DNA of 64,000 bases from Gammaproteobacteria bacterium (GTDB taxonomy: Bacteria; Pseudomonadota; Gammaproteobacteria; Steroidobacterales; Steroidobacteraceae), in NCBI GenBank assembly GCA_025358295.1, contig JANYJY010000004.1, positions 1-64,000 on the forward strand. Direction: 5' to 3'. The first letter of the stretch is position 1, and the number at the start of each line of letters is the position of its first letter. The position numbers and the translations under genes were made by a program. Under the pieces are notes generated by a model. That model was not told the origin of the DNA. It worked only from the letters and a program-made list of their open reading frames with translations, and made no database searches. Shown one piece after another: positions 53,527-64,000 of this stretch.

Positions 53527-55233
53527 TCACGGTAGGATGGGTTTGTCCGGGGTGCGGCTTATCGCTGTTTTGCGCCTGCGGAATGGGGAGTCCTTGAGGC
53601 GGCTGCGCTGCAGAGCCCCCGCGCGTTCGAGTACCGGATAGGCGGCCGAGCAAAGGTGTGAATGGACACGCTTCAGATCGCGCAGAATATCCAAATCCAG
53701 CGAATACGACTCGATTGACTCGGGCGTGCCTTCGCGCAATCGCCCTAAATACCGTTCGGCGGCCGCAAATTCCGTCTCGCGCAACTGAGCCTTGGCCGCG
53801 ACGAGCTGGCGCGCCACCTGCATGTCGCCGGACATGAATATGCCCACCGCAAGCCTCAGGCTGTCGACAACTTGCTGATGAAATTCCACCAGATCCGTTT
53901 CGCCTTCCTTCGAGAACGTGATGCCGCGGCGGATCTTCTTGGAAGCAAGGTCCATCAGATTCTTGTCGATGATGTCGCCGACATGCTCGAGATTGATCGA
54001 GAATGAAATGATCTCCATGGCGCGATAGGCATCCCGATCATCCAGGCTGTCGCGCGTCATTCGCGTGACATATAGCTTTACGGCGTTATTGAGGCTATCG
54101 ACCGCGTCGTCCATCCGGCTGATTTCAGCAACCAGCTTTCGATCGTTGGTCAGCAACGCCGTCATGACCTGGCGCAACATGGCTTCAATCAGATCGCCCA
54201 TTCGCAAGACCTCGCGCGCTGCACATACCAGCGCCACCGCGGGGGCGCTCGCGGCAGACGAGTCGAGATACAGAGGGGTTCCTGGGTCCGCTGCTTTCGG
54301 CTGCTCCGGGAGCCATCGCGTGAGCTGCCTGGCGATGAGATTGAGCGGACCGATGAACATGACCGCCAGCAGGATGTTGAAGGCAGTATGAAAATCCGCC
54401 GCCAGCCGCGCGGGATTCGGCTCGAAACTTTGCATCAGCTCCGACAGCGGATGCAGAAACGGCAGTACCAGCGCGCAACCGACCAATCGCGTGAGGAGAT
54501 TGCCGATCGGCAGACGCCGACTGGCCAGATTCCCCGGCCGGCTGCTCTCGATCAGGGGATTGAGCGCGCTGCCGACATTCGCCCCCAGCACCAGGGCGAT
54601 CACCGCGGTCGGAGAGACCAGGTGGGCAGCGCCGAGCGACATCACTACCAGAACCACCGCGACGCTCGAGTGCGCTGCCCAGGTAATGGCCGCCGCGATC
54701 AACAGACACAGAAAGGGCTGATCCGCGATCGCATCCAGCAATGCGCGCGACACTACGGCGCTTTCGGTGGTCACCAGGGCGCTCAGGAAAATGTGTAGTG
54801 CGAGCAGCATCAATCCGATGCCGATCACAACGCGTCCGATGTCGCGCGTGCGAGTCCGCCCGCCGCGCTTGAAGGCGATGACGCCGCTCAGCAACAGAAT
54901 GGGCGTCACCAAAGATATATTGAATGACAGTACCTGCACCACCAAAGTGGTGCCCACATTGGCGCCCAGCATGACGGCGAGCGCCGGAGCCAGATCCAAG
55001 GTGCCGCCGATGACGAAGGAAGCGGCCATCAATCCCGTTGCGGTACTGCTTTGCAGAAGCGCCGTGACGAATGCTCCCGCCAGAAATGCGCGAAATCGGC
55101 TTTGCAGGGCGATTCCGAGCAGCCGGCGCAGATCGGCGCCGAAGGCGCGTACGACGCCGCTGTGGACCATGTGCAGTCCCCACAGCAGCAGGGCGACCCC
55201 GCCCATCAAATCGAGAATGACCGTGCTACCCAT
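53527..55233 (-). CDS. Na/Pi-cotransporter-family protein with PhoU-like tail
   Basis: A 568-residue membrane protein: two inverted Na/Pi repeats with QSSTATGLM and [12 protein letters not shown] signatures (about 60-75 and 185-205), then a cytosolic PhoU-like helical domain (about 335-545). In bacteria, such proteins move phosphate, import or export. Sitting between phnY and phnW, it could handle the phosphate released from phosphonate, or the phosphonate itself (inference). 14 bp after phnY. Confidence 0.92.
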   Translation of the reverse strand: MGSTVILDLMGGVALLLWGLHMVHSGVVRAFGADLRRLLGIALQSRFRAFLAGAFVTALLQSSTATGLMAASFVIGGTLDLAPALAVMLGANVGTTLVVQVLSFNISLVTPILLLSGVIAFKRGGRTRTRDIGRVVIGIGLMLLALHIFLSALVTTESAVVSRALLDAIADQPFLCLLIAAAITWAAHSSVAVVLVVMSLGAAHLVSPTAVIALVLGANVGSALNPLIESSRPGNLASRRLPIGNLLTRLVGCALVLPFLHPLSELMQSFEPNPARLAADFHTAFNILLAVMFIGPLNLIARQLTRWLPEQPKAADPGTPLYLDSSAASAPAVALVCAAREVLRMGDLIEAMLRQVMTALLTNDRKLVAEISRMDDAVDSLNNAVKLYVTRMTRDSLDDRDAYRAMEIISFSINLEHVGDIIDKNLMDLASKKIRRGITFSKEGETDLVEFHQQVVDSLRLAVGIFMSGDMQVARQLVAAKAQLRETEFAAAERYLGRLREGTPESIESYSLDLDILRDLKRVHSHLCSAAYPVLERAGALQRSRLKDSPFRRRKTAISRTPDKPILP

Positions 55234-55247
55234 GGACGTTCATCGAA

Positions 55248-56702
55248 TTACCACGGCAATGAATAGGTTTTCGTGTTGCAGAAGCTTCTCATCGCCTCTT
55301 TGACTCCTTCCTTGTAGCCCAAGCCCGAATCCTTGATCCCGCCGAAGGGTGTCATCTCCAGGCGGTAGCCCGGAACCTCACGCACATTGACGCTGCCGAC
55401 CTGCAGCTCTTGGATAAACCGTGTAATCAGGTCGATGCGGTTCGTGCATAGCGAGGACGATAATCCATACGGGGTGCCATTCGCGATGCTGATAGCCTCG
55501 TCCACGGTTTTGAAACGGATCACCGGCGAAACGGGGCCGAAGGTTTCTTGCCGGACCACAGTCATGCTGGGCACCACATCATCAAGCACGGTCGGTGAAT
55601 ACAGTGCACCGCGTCGGACATTGCCGATGAGCAGCTTGGCGCCCTGCCCGACCGCTTCGTTGACCACCGTCTCGAATCGACGCGCCGAAGCCTCGTCGAT
55701 CACCGTACCCATGTCCATCGTGGGATCGAACGGATCGCCGTATCTTACGGCACGCGTTTTCTCGACCAGGAGTTCGACAAAGCGGTCGGCCACGGTTTCT
55801 TGGACCAGAATTCGTTTGACGGCAGTGCATCGTTGGCCCGAGTTCTTGTACGAACCGCCGGCAGCAAGGCTTGCCGCCTCTTCGATATCTGCATCTTCGA
55901 GCACGATGATGGGATCGTTGCCGCCGAGCTCGAGAATTTGGCGTTTGTATACAGCCTTGCCGGCGATGTATTTGCCGGTCGCCACACCGCCGGTAAAGGT
56001 CACCAGATCCACATCGGCGCTGGTCAGCAATTCATCGGCGATTTCGGCCGGATCGCCGGTCAACACCGAGAGCATGGCCGGCGGCAATCCGGCCTCGTAC
56101 AGGATGTCGGCGAGCGCATAAGCGGTCAGCGGAGTCTTTTCACTGGGCTTGAGCACGACCCGATTATTGGTCGCGACCGCGGGAGCCACCTTGTGGATCA
56201 CCTGGTTCAGGGGATGATTGAAGGGGGTGATCGCGACGATTGCACCCTGCAGAGGTTCCTTGAGGGTGTAAACCTTGCGGTTCTTGCCGTGTGCGGTGAG
56301 ATCGCAGGAAAACACTTCGCCGTCGTCGACCAATGCGAGATTGGCGGCGAACAACAGCACATCCATGGCACGCCCGACCTCGTACTGCGAATCCTTCAAG
56401 CTCAGGCCCGACTCCAGTGTAATCAACCGGGCAAGCTCATCACGCCTCGAGGCGATGAGGGCGCCCGCCCTCATGAGAATCCGGTAGCGGTCGTGGCGCG
56501 TGAGCGTCGACTTAAAGTCTCGCGCAGTCCGCAGCGCGCGCCTGACGTCATCGAGCGTGGCCTTGGGAACCGTGCCGGCCAAAGTGCCGTCGTACGGATG
56601 GCGAATTTCAATGATACGGTCACGCGAAATCTTCTCCCCCGCGATGCGCAGCGCCTCGTTGATAGGCTGTCGTGGGAGGAAAGGAGCGGCGCCGCCGGAC
56701 AT
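55248..56702 (-). CDS. phnY: Phosphonoacetaldehyde dehydrogenase
   Basis: A 484-residue ALDH-superfamily enzyme; oxidises phosphonoacetaldehyde to phosphonoacetate with NAD(P). Catalytic Cys292 (SGQRCTAVKR), Glu258 (LELGGNDP) and cofactor site TFTGGVATGKYI are visible. The start ATG 56702 lies 7 bp after phnA. Assigned PhnY by position between phnA and phnW; sequence alone would allow other ALDHs. Confidence 0.9.
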   Translation of the reverse strand: MSGGAAPFLPRQPINEALRIAGEKISRDRIIEIRHPYDGTLAGTVPKATLDDVRRALRTARDFKSTLTRHDRYRILMRAGALIASRRDELARLITLESGLSLKDSQYEVGRAMDVLLFAANLALVDDGEVFSCDLTAHGKNRKVYTLKEPLQGAIVAITPFNHPLNQVIHKVAPAVATNNRVVLKPSEKTPLTAYALADILYEAGLPPAMLSVLTGDPAEIADELLTSADVDLVTFTGGVATGKYIAGKAVYKRQILELGGNDPIIVLEDADIEEAASLAAGGSYKNSGQRCTAVKRILVQETVADRFVELLVEKTRAVRYGDPFDPTMDMGTVIDEASARRFETVVNEAVGQGAKLLIGNVRRGALYSPTVLDDVVPSMTVVRQETFGPVSPVIRFKTVDEAISIANGTPYGLSSSLCTNRIDLITRFIQELQVGSVNVREVPGYRLEMTPFGGIKDSGLGYKEGVKEAMRSFCNTKTYSLPW

Positions 56703-56709
56703 GATTCGC

Positions 56710-58637
<1,928 letters not shown>

Positions 58638-58666
58638 CGGCGTCCATAATTGTTAATTCAGTCAAA

Positions 58667-58703
58667 ACAGTATCATAACTGTAGATTGTCGACAATCTTC
58701 AGT
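58667..58703 (-). promoter_or_regulatory. Operator and promoter of phosphonate operon
   Basis: A 26-bp palindrome (58678-58703) has perfect inner arms AGATTGTCGACAATCT and outer ACTG/CAGT, with one mismatched pair at 58682/58699. TATGAT on the minus strand (58672-58677) is the -10; the palindrome fills the spacer and covers the weak -35 (GAAGAT), so a bound GntR protein would block transcription. A second smaller repeat ACAGT-ATCATA-ACTGT (58667-58682) overlaps the -10. Confidence 0.7.
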
Positions 58704-58778
58704 ACACAGTGCGCTTGTAACTCCGAGGGTCAATCGAGCCGGGCGGACCGACGATGCCATCGCCTACCGATCTCTGCG

Positions 58779-60806
58779 CTAAGAACGATAGCGAACCAGC
58801 GCATCGCCCAAGGCGTCCTTGAGCGGCCCGAGCCACGGCTCGTAGTTCCGCCACTGGTCCAGGCCCTCGCGGAAAATCGGCTGACGTACTTGCTCGGAGC
58901 TCGCCGTGCGGATGCTGCGCTCGGTGCGGTGGAACTCCAGACATGCCGGCTCGAAAGGCAGTTCACAGTAGTCGAGGATCCGGCGGACGCTCTTCTCGAG
59001 ATCGTCGACCACGTCCTCGTGATAGACCCGCAGCACTCTGCCCGGCAGCGCCGCATCCCAGTGTTCCATGAGCTCGAGGTAGGTGCGGTAATAGCGGGCA
59101 ATGTCATCGACGCTGTAGGCAAACTCCTGACCCCGTGCGTACAGCTGCTTGAGGTTACCGAAGCAGCACGCCATCGGCTCGCGCCGCGCGTCGATGATCT
59201 TTGCGTTCGGCAGCATCAAGTGGATGAGCCCGATGTGCCGGAAGTTATTCGGCATCTTGTCGATGAAGTACGGGTTGCCGCTGCGGTAAACCTTGGTGTC
59301 CGCAAGGTACTTCTCGCCAAGTGCGCGGACTTCGTCCACCGACATGGACACCAGACATCCCGGATAGCGCGGGTTGTTCAGGTCCGGGTTGTAACCCTGC
59401 AGATCGAGCACCGTCCGCGGCACGTCGGCAAGCTCCTGGGTTCCCTCCACCTGCGAGTGCGACGCCAGGATCTGTTCGAGCAGAGTCGATCCGGCACGCG
59501 GCATGCCCAGGATGAATATGGGTTCGCGGCTGGATGCGCCGTAGCCTGAGCGTTGGGCGAAAAAATCGCGGGTGCAGAACCGCTTCTGATTGGCGGTGTT
59601 CTGTTCCAAGAGCTCGGCACGATAGCGACTCTCGGCGCGCTTCATGGCATTGCCGCGCTCATAGAAACGGAAGGACAGCTCGTAAGCTTTGCGATCCTCA
59701 TGCGCCTTGCCGAGCGCGAAGCACAGATGGTAGCGGTCGTTCAGCGCGGTGGCCGGATCCGCTTCGGCCGCCTCGAGCTGGTTGATTTCCTCGGCGGAGA
59801 ACCGGTAAGTCTTGAGATTGGCGAGGCTCCAGTATGCGTCACCGAAGTTTGGTCGCACTTCGATCGCCTTACGGTACTCGACGATCGACTCGGTGCCGCG
59901 ACCGAGCGTCTTCAGGGAGTGGGCAATAGACAGATGCAGGTCGGCCGCCAGGCGAGACTTGGGGTCCGTGTCCGCGAGCACGTCGGCGAAGCCGCGGATA
60001 CCGCCTTCGTGGTCGCCAAGACCGACGGTCGCCGTGGCCCGCAGGGTCCGGTAGTCGATACTCTTGGGGTCGCGCTGCAATAGTCCATCGAGTTGGGCGA
60101 TCGACTCGGCATGTTTGTGGCGATCGAGCAGAACGCAGGCGTAGTCGCGCCGCAATTCAATGTAATCCGGGGCCATCTTCAGAGCGGCAGCCAGGAGAAT
60201 CTCGGCATCGTCGAGAACTTCGCGGGCGACGCCAATGCGGGCGAGCAGTCGCATCGCCTCGACATGATCGCCATTGCGCAGCAGGAAAGCGCGGATGAGC
60301 TTTTCGGAGGCCGAGAGCTCGCCCTCGCAAAACAGCCCGGTAGCCGTGATGACCTCGGGCGGCACCGACCTCAGTTTCGCGACGTGCGCGGTAGCAACCC
60401 GCCGCTGCTCCTCGTTGCCGGCCATGTTATGAAGCCGTTCGAGCATGCCCCAGGCATCCGGCAGGGCAGGATTGATCCGAACCGCGCGGTCGTACGCCTC
60501 GATCGCGTGCGGCGCATCCTTGAGCGCGACGTAGCAATGGCCGCGCTCCTGATAAAGGCGGCTCGCGCCCGGATGGTGACGCTCCATGTTCGCGAGCGTA
60601 GCGAGGGCGTCGGAAGTGCGCCCCATATGCCGCTGTCCAATGGCTAGCAGGTACAGCACGTCCCGGTTTTCGGGAACCAGAGTCAATAACGTTCCGGCGG
60701 CGGCGACCGCCTCACCGAAGCGGCGCGCTTGGACCAGGCCGCGGATTCTCTGCACCTCGAGCTCCACGCTCACAGGCCCCGCAGCCGGCTGCGAGGTCAC
60801 AGTCAT
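58779..60806 (-). CDS. TPR-repeat sulfotransferase
   Basis: A 675-residue fusion: eight or more TPR-like repeats (about 20-400) followed by a Sulfotransfer_3-type domain (about 425-660). The 5'-phosphosulfate loop ILGMPRAGSTLLEQILASH and the downstream IIDARREPMACCFGNL match PAPS-dependent sulfotransferases. Acceptor unknown; it may sulfate proteins, sugars or lipids. TTG 15 nt upstream is possible but ATG 60806 fits better. Preceded by the TBDR terminator; no overlap with the phosphonate operon. Confidence 0.9.
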   Translation of the reverse strand: MTVTSQPAAGPVSVELEVQRIRGLVQARRFGEAVAAAGTLLTLVPENRDVLYLLAIGQRHMGRTSDALATLANMERHHPGASRLYQERGHCYVALKDAPHAIEAYDRAVRINPALPDAWGMLERLHNMAGNEEQRRVATAHVAKLRSVPPEVITATGLFCEGELSASEKLIRAFLLRNGDHVEAMRLLARIGVAREVLDDAEILLAAALKMAPDYIELRRDYACVLLDRHKHAESIAQLDGLLQRDPKSIDYRTLRATATVGLGDHEGGIRGFADVLADTDPKSRLAADLHLSIAHSLKTLGRGTESIVEYRKAIEVRPNFGDAYWSLANLKTYRFSAEEINQLEAAEADPATALNDRYHLCFALGKAHEDRKAYELSFRFYERGNAMKRAESRYRAELLEQNTANQKRFCTRDFFAQRSGYGASSREPIFILGMPRAGSTLLEQILASHSQVEGTQELADVPRTVLDLQGYNPDLNNPRYPGCLVSMSVDEVRALGEKYLADTKVYRSGNPYFIDKMPNNFRHIGLIHLMLPNAKIIDARREPMACCFGNLKQLYARGQEFAYSVDDIARYYRTYLELMEHWDAALPGRVLRVYHEDVVDDLEKSVRRILDYCELPFEPACLEFHRTERSIRTASSEQVRQPIFREGLDQWRNYEPWLGPLKDALGDALVRYRS

Positions 60807-60819
60807 GGCGTCATCATCC

Positions 60820-60852
60820 AAAAAATAAGGGCGGACATCACTGTCCGCCCTT
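60820..60852 (-). terminator. Strong terminator of TonB receptor gene
   Basis: Perfect 11-bp arms AAGGGCGGACA and TGTCCGCCCTT around four bases, followed by A and a T-run on the minus strand; 33 bp after the receptor stop. Confidence 0.88.
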
Positions 60853-60885
60853 GGATTGTAGCGCAGTCGCTACGGGTATCGCCGA

Positions 60886-63564
60886 TCAGAACTTGTAGCC
60901 TATCTTCACGCCCAGCACCCGCGGACGCAGTGGCACTTCCGCCTTGATGTCCTGGCCGGAGGTCGTGAACGTACTCGCGTTCTTGTTCGCCAGGTTCTGG
61001 CCATAAGCCAGCAGGTCCCATGCGCCCTTCGAGAGGCCGAGCGATGCATCGTAGGTGTTATATCCCGTCATCGTGTAACGCAGCCAGGTCGTGGTCGGAA
61101 TGACCACGCCGTCACCCGACTGGAAGCTGCTCGGCTGGTTGCTCATGTCGTCGACGTGCGTCATGCCGGCCTGGATGAAGGCCTTGTAGTCGTTGAAACT
61201 CCAGTCATAGCGGGCGCGCAAGTTGTACTGCAGCTTGGGTGAGAACGCCGGAGTCGAGCCGATTGCGCCGAGCGCATTCTGAACTGCAACGTTGTGGTCG
61301 CCCGAGCGCACCTGCGTGATGCAGTTACCGGCCGGCGTCGGATTGGCCTGCGTCGTCGGCGTTACGCCTGCAGAGTGGATGCATGGCGAGGTGGTTTGCT
61401 TGGAATCGTTGTACGACGCGTTAGCCATCAACGTCAAGGCATCGGTCGCCTTGACGGCGAGTTGCAACTCGCCGCCCTTGATGCGGTAGGTTGGGCCGGT
61501 GAGTCCGAAGGTCGTGTTGCCGTACACCGGCGGGTTGTAGATCAGCGTCTGCACGTCCTTCCAATCCATCTGGTAGATCGAGGCGTCGAATCGCACGCGA
61601 TGCTCCAAGAAATCAGATTTGAAGCCGACTTCGTTGTTAGTCAGTGAATCGGGCGCGTAGCTCAACGGCTTGTTGAACTGCGTCGGCTTCTTGTCGCCGG
61701 CACCGGCGATCACGCCATTCGCGAGCGGCACGCCGTTGGCATCCACCCAGATATTGGTCCGGCCGCCGGTGAGGCGGTTGAAGGCGCCGGGACGATAGCC
61801 CTGCGAGAATGTGTAGTACAGCATCATATCCGGCGTAATGTGCCAGGTGATATTTCCACGGCTCTTGAACCCTGAGAATGTCGCGTGGTGATCGTCATAT
61901 GTGATCGCCGTCGCAAGGCAGTCGCCGTTCGGCTTGTTGACGCATTTACCTCCGGTGCCGTACTGCGAGCCGACTTCCTGCTCGACGTACTTGAAGTAGC
62001 GCGTGCCGCCGGTGATCGTGAGTACTTTCGGGATGAGGTCGAAGTCGGCCGAGAGAAACACCGCGGTCTGCTTGTAGCCGCGCTGCAGGTCCTCGCCGAA
62101 GTTGGTGGTGTCGCCGCGCGTGGTCGGATCGATGGCCGCCTGCACCGGGGTCACGTTCGACAGGCAAATCGGGCCGCCGGCGAGCGCCGCCGCGAGATTT
62201 TCGGGTGTGCAAGACGGAATCGTCTTCTGCAAGAAGTTCATATCGTCTTTGATCTGGAAGTCTTCCCAGTAAGCCCCAAGGAGCCCGCGCAGCCGCCAGT
62301 CGTCCGGCGTCGACGCCCGAACTTCGTGGCTCTGGTGCGTGCTCTGGAAATAGTCGTGCCAGCCCATGACGGGCGAGTAGCAGGTCGCTGGACCTGCGCC
62401 GCCAAAGTTGGAGCCGCCGCCGCCGGTGCAGGAATAATAGAACCCACCCGCGGTGCGCGTGTAGTTGGTGTAATCCATGTTGGCATCGACACTGCGGGTC
62501 AGGTAGGAACCGGTGTAGAGGGCCTTGAAATCCCCAATCTTGCCGTTGAGCGTCCAGGCCGTGCTCTGAGACTTATCCTTGTTCCAGGCGGGAAAGAAGG
62601 AGGTTTCTTCGAGAGGCCCCAGTGCCGTCAACCCTAAGCCTAACGGCATTTGCACGCCCATGCCTTCCGCATCCAAGTACTGGTAGGTCTGCTGAACCAG
62701 TGCGTCCCAATTGTCATTGATCTTCCAGAGCGCCGCGAGGCGAAATCCCTGGTAAGTAGTCGGGTTCTGCGCCTTCTGCACCAACGCGTAATTATTATAG
62801 GTATCGAGGTGCGCCGGGTACGACGAACTGTAGGCGCTCGGACCCTTATCGACGTTCGGATTGCGGGTAAACGTCGTCGGGACATTGTCGATATACCCAC
62901 CGCGCTTGTCGATGTAGACCACGGCGCGGACCGCAAGCTTGTTGTCGATGAGCGGCAGGTTGATCGTCACATTCGCGCTGGTATTCGGATCACCATGCGC
63001 CGTGGCGCCGAAACCGCCCTCGGCACGGCCTTCAGTGACATCGAGCTTGGGCTTGTTCGTGATGTAGCGGACCACGCCGGCTTCGGCGCCACCGCCGAAC
63101 AGAGTGCCCTGCGGACCCTCGAGCACTTCGATTCGTTCCATGTCGACCATGTAAACGTCGAGGTTGCGACCGGGGAAGGTCAACGACGCCTCATCAAGGT
63201 AAGTCGCGACATTCGGGAACGGATTGATCGATGCCGAGGACTGGCTGCCCGCGAAGCCGACGGACAGGCCGCGCATATAGATGTTGCCCTGACCCGGACC
63301 ATTCGCGCTGAACGTGACGTTCGGCAGCAACTTGATGGCGTCGTCGAAGGTCGCCACGCTCAATTGCGATAGCGTCTCGCCGCTGATCGCCTGAATCGTG
63401 ATCGGCACGTCCTGAATCGATTCAGAGCGGCGCTGCGCCGTCACGGTGATTTCCTCAAGTCCCGACGATGCGCCCGTGTCCACGTCGGTCGCCGCATGGG
63501 TCGCACCCGTGTATCCGCTGAGCACGGCAGAAATGGCCAACGCAAGCTTCTTATTGGTGATCAA
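60886..63564 (-). CDS. TonB-dependent outer-membrane receptor
   Basis: An 892-residue receptor: signal peptide (LALAISAVLSGYTGATHA), TonB-box-like EEITVTAQRR (about 37-46), plug with VPITIQAISGETLSQL and RIEVLEGPQGTLFGGG, then a 22-strand barrel ending in GYKF. TTG start with GGGAGAG upstream. Iron-siderophore-type family but many import glycans, sterols or lignin fragments. Cys-Cys pairs in loops (for example at about 400 and 480). Divergent from a FAD oxidoreductase. Confidence 0.93.
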   Translation of the reverse strand: MITNKKLALAISAVLSGYTGATHAATDVDTGASSGLEEITVTAQRRSESIQDVPITIQAISGETLSQLSVATFDDAIKLLPNVTFSANGPGQGNIYMRGLSVGFAGSQSSASINPFPNVATYLDEASLTFPGRNLDVYMVDMERIEVLEGPQGTLFGGGAEAGVVRYITNKPKLDVTEGRAEGGFGATAHGDPNTSANVTINLPLIDNKLAVRAVVYIDKRGGYIDNVPTTFTRNPNVDKGPSAYSSSYPAHLDTYNNYALVQKAQNPTTYQGFRLAALWKINDNWDALVQQTYQYLDAEGMGVQMPLGLGLTALGPLEETSFFPAWNKDKSQSTAWTLNGKIGDFKALYTGSYLTRSVDANMDYTNYTRTAGGFYYSCTGGGGSNFGGAGPATCYSPVMGWHDYFQSTHQSHEVRASTPDDWRLRGLLGAYWEDFQIKDDMNFLQKTIPSCTPENLAAALAGGPICLSNVTPVQAAIDPTTRGDTTNFGEDLQRGYKQTAVFLSADFDLIPKVLTITGGTRYFKYVEQEVGSQYGTGGKCVNKPNGDCLATAITYDDHHATFSGFKSRGNITWHITPDMMLYYTFSQGYRPGAFNRLTGGRTNIWVDANGVPLANGVIAGAGDKKPTQFNKPLSYAPDSLTNNEVGFKSDFLEHRVRFDASIYQMDWKDVQTLIYNPPVYGNTTFGLTGPTYRIKGGELQLAVKATDALTLMANASYNDSKQTTSPCIHSAGVTPTTQANPTPAGNCITQVRSGDHNVAVQNALGAIGSTPAFSPKLQYNLRARYDWSFNDYKAFIQAGMTHVDDMSNQPSSFQSGDGVVIPTTTWLRYTMTGYNTYDASLGLSKGAWDLLAYGQNLANKNASTFTTSGQDIKAEVPLRPRVLGVKIGYKF

Positions 63565-63886
63565 GAGACTCTCCCTGAAGAATCAGTGGCAAAACAATAT
63601 GAAACACGACGAATCTAGAATTCGTCGCGCACGAAAAACCGGAACCGCAATTGACATCCCAAATCAAGGTCGAGCCTCCATCCTTCCCACTTCGGCCCGC
63701 CGCGTCCCCGCTGCGCTGTTTTGTACGCAAAGCGGCTTGCATTTTTATAACAGTACTATGACTTAACTGTGACCAACGATTCAAGCGGTTTTCCGCCGGC
63801 CTGCCTTGGATACGCAGAGGACGGTACTTTTTCCGGGTCCTGTGCTGGAATGGGGGATTAGGTTGCTCATCGAAGGTCCATTCCCC
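63565..63886. other. 322-bp divergent promoter region
   Basis: Separates the TonB receptor from the FAD oxidoreductase. Both promoters must lie here. AT-rich patch at about 63730-63770 with ACAGT and ACTGT 11 nt apart; no convincing -35/-10 pair or known operator was recognised. No coding frame. Confidence 0.45.
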
Positions 63887-64000
63887 ATGCAGAAGATCCA
63901 TGAAGCCCCCCGCACACTCGACGTAATCCTCGAAACCGACGTCCTGGTCGTCGGCAGCGGTCCCGGGGGGTTGGCGGCGGCACTGGCCGCGGCCCGTGCC
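63887..64000 (+). CDS. FAD-dependent oxidoreductase, N-terminus only
   Basis: The first 38 codons before the window ends. TDVLVVGSGPGGLAAALAA is a dinucleotide-binding GxGxxG motif preceded by a short leader MQKIHEAPRTL. Matches FAD_oxidored-type dehydrogenases (or GMC, succinate dehydrogenase-like) that often sit beside TonB receptors. Subfamily cannot be decided from this piece. Confidence 0.75.
   Translation, partial: MQKIHEAPRTLDVILETDVLVVGSGPGGLAAALAAARA

Overview
This 64 kb window comes from a Gram-negative, GC-rich bacterium. The envelope genes (a large TonB-dependent receptor, Sec signal peptides, MurJ), the KdpFABC-DE system and the many two-component proteins point to Proteobacteria. 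The mix of GH3 glucosidase, LacI regulator, sugar symporter, TPR-sulfotransferase and TonB receptor resembles free-living Gammaproteobacteria such as Steroidobacteraceae, Nevskiales or Xanthomonadales. That placement is inference from gene content. No rRNA, CRISPR array, plasmid origin or complete insertion sequence was seen.

Layout. 1-7.2 kb: an incomplete multi-PAS sensor with a recent tandem PAS duplication, a frameshifted fic gene beside a HigA-like remnant, an orphan three-PAS hybrid histidine kinase, and two stress/envelope genes (glycine-zipper YflT-like and BON). 7.2-8.1 kb has no firm gene and lies at the 3' end of a tRNA-Ala(CGC)/tRNA-Arg(CCT) pair. 8.4-10.1 kb: peroxiredoxin, histidine phosphatase, MobA-like nucleotidyltransferase. 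10.1-18.2 kb: a compact potassium operon encoding a 30-residue membrane peptide, then kdpF-A-B-C-D-E. 18.3-26.4 kb: L-threonine aldolase and a cupin, then a sugar-use locus (LacI regulator, secreted GH3 glucosidase, SSS symporter) and a nitronate monooxygenase. 26.5-37.5 kb: HDOD protein, Cys-rich secreted protein, amidohydrolase, agmatine deiminase, GST, MurJ, an unusual NRAMP-like transporter, an unlinked EF-G and a Gly-rich protein. 37.6-40.4 kb: MASE1 histidine kinase and EamA exporter.

40.4-48.2 kb is a four-gene unit with end-to-start overlaps: large discoidin/(alpha/alpha)6 glycosidase-like protein, SbmA/YddA-type ABC protein, secreted CocE-type hydrolase, cytochrome P460. It diverges from an ArsR-type regulator that leads two DUF899 genes and a Cys-containing microprotein. 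zwf (50.1-51.5 kb) follows.

51.6-58.7 kb is a phosphonate-catabolic operon: GntR regulator, PhnA, PhnY, Na/Pi-cotransporter-like protein, PhnW and a PhyH-type 2-oxoglutarate oxygenase. PhnW, PhnY and PhnA together would take 2-aminoethylphosphonate through phosphonoacetaldehyde and phosphonoacetate to acetate and phosphate. The oxygenase, 3 nt behind phnW, is an extra activity that the classical route does not need. A 26-bp near-perfect palindrome overlaps the promoter. The window ends with a TPR-sulfotransferase, a TonB receptor and the start of a divergent FAD oxidoreductase.

Strongest leads: the PhyH oxygenase in the phosphonate operon, the glycosidase/ABC/CocE/P460 operon, the extra kdp leader microprotein, the HigA remnant next to broken fic, and the NRAMP and EF-G homologues with altered key motifs.
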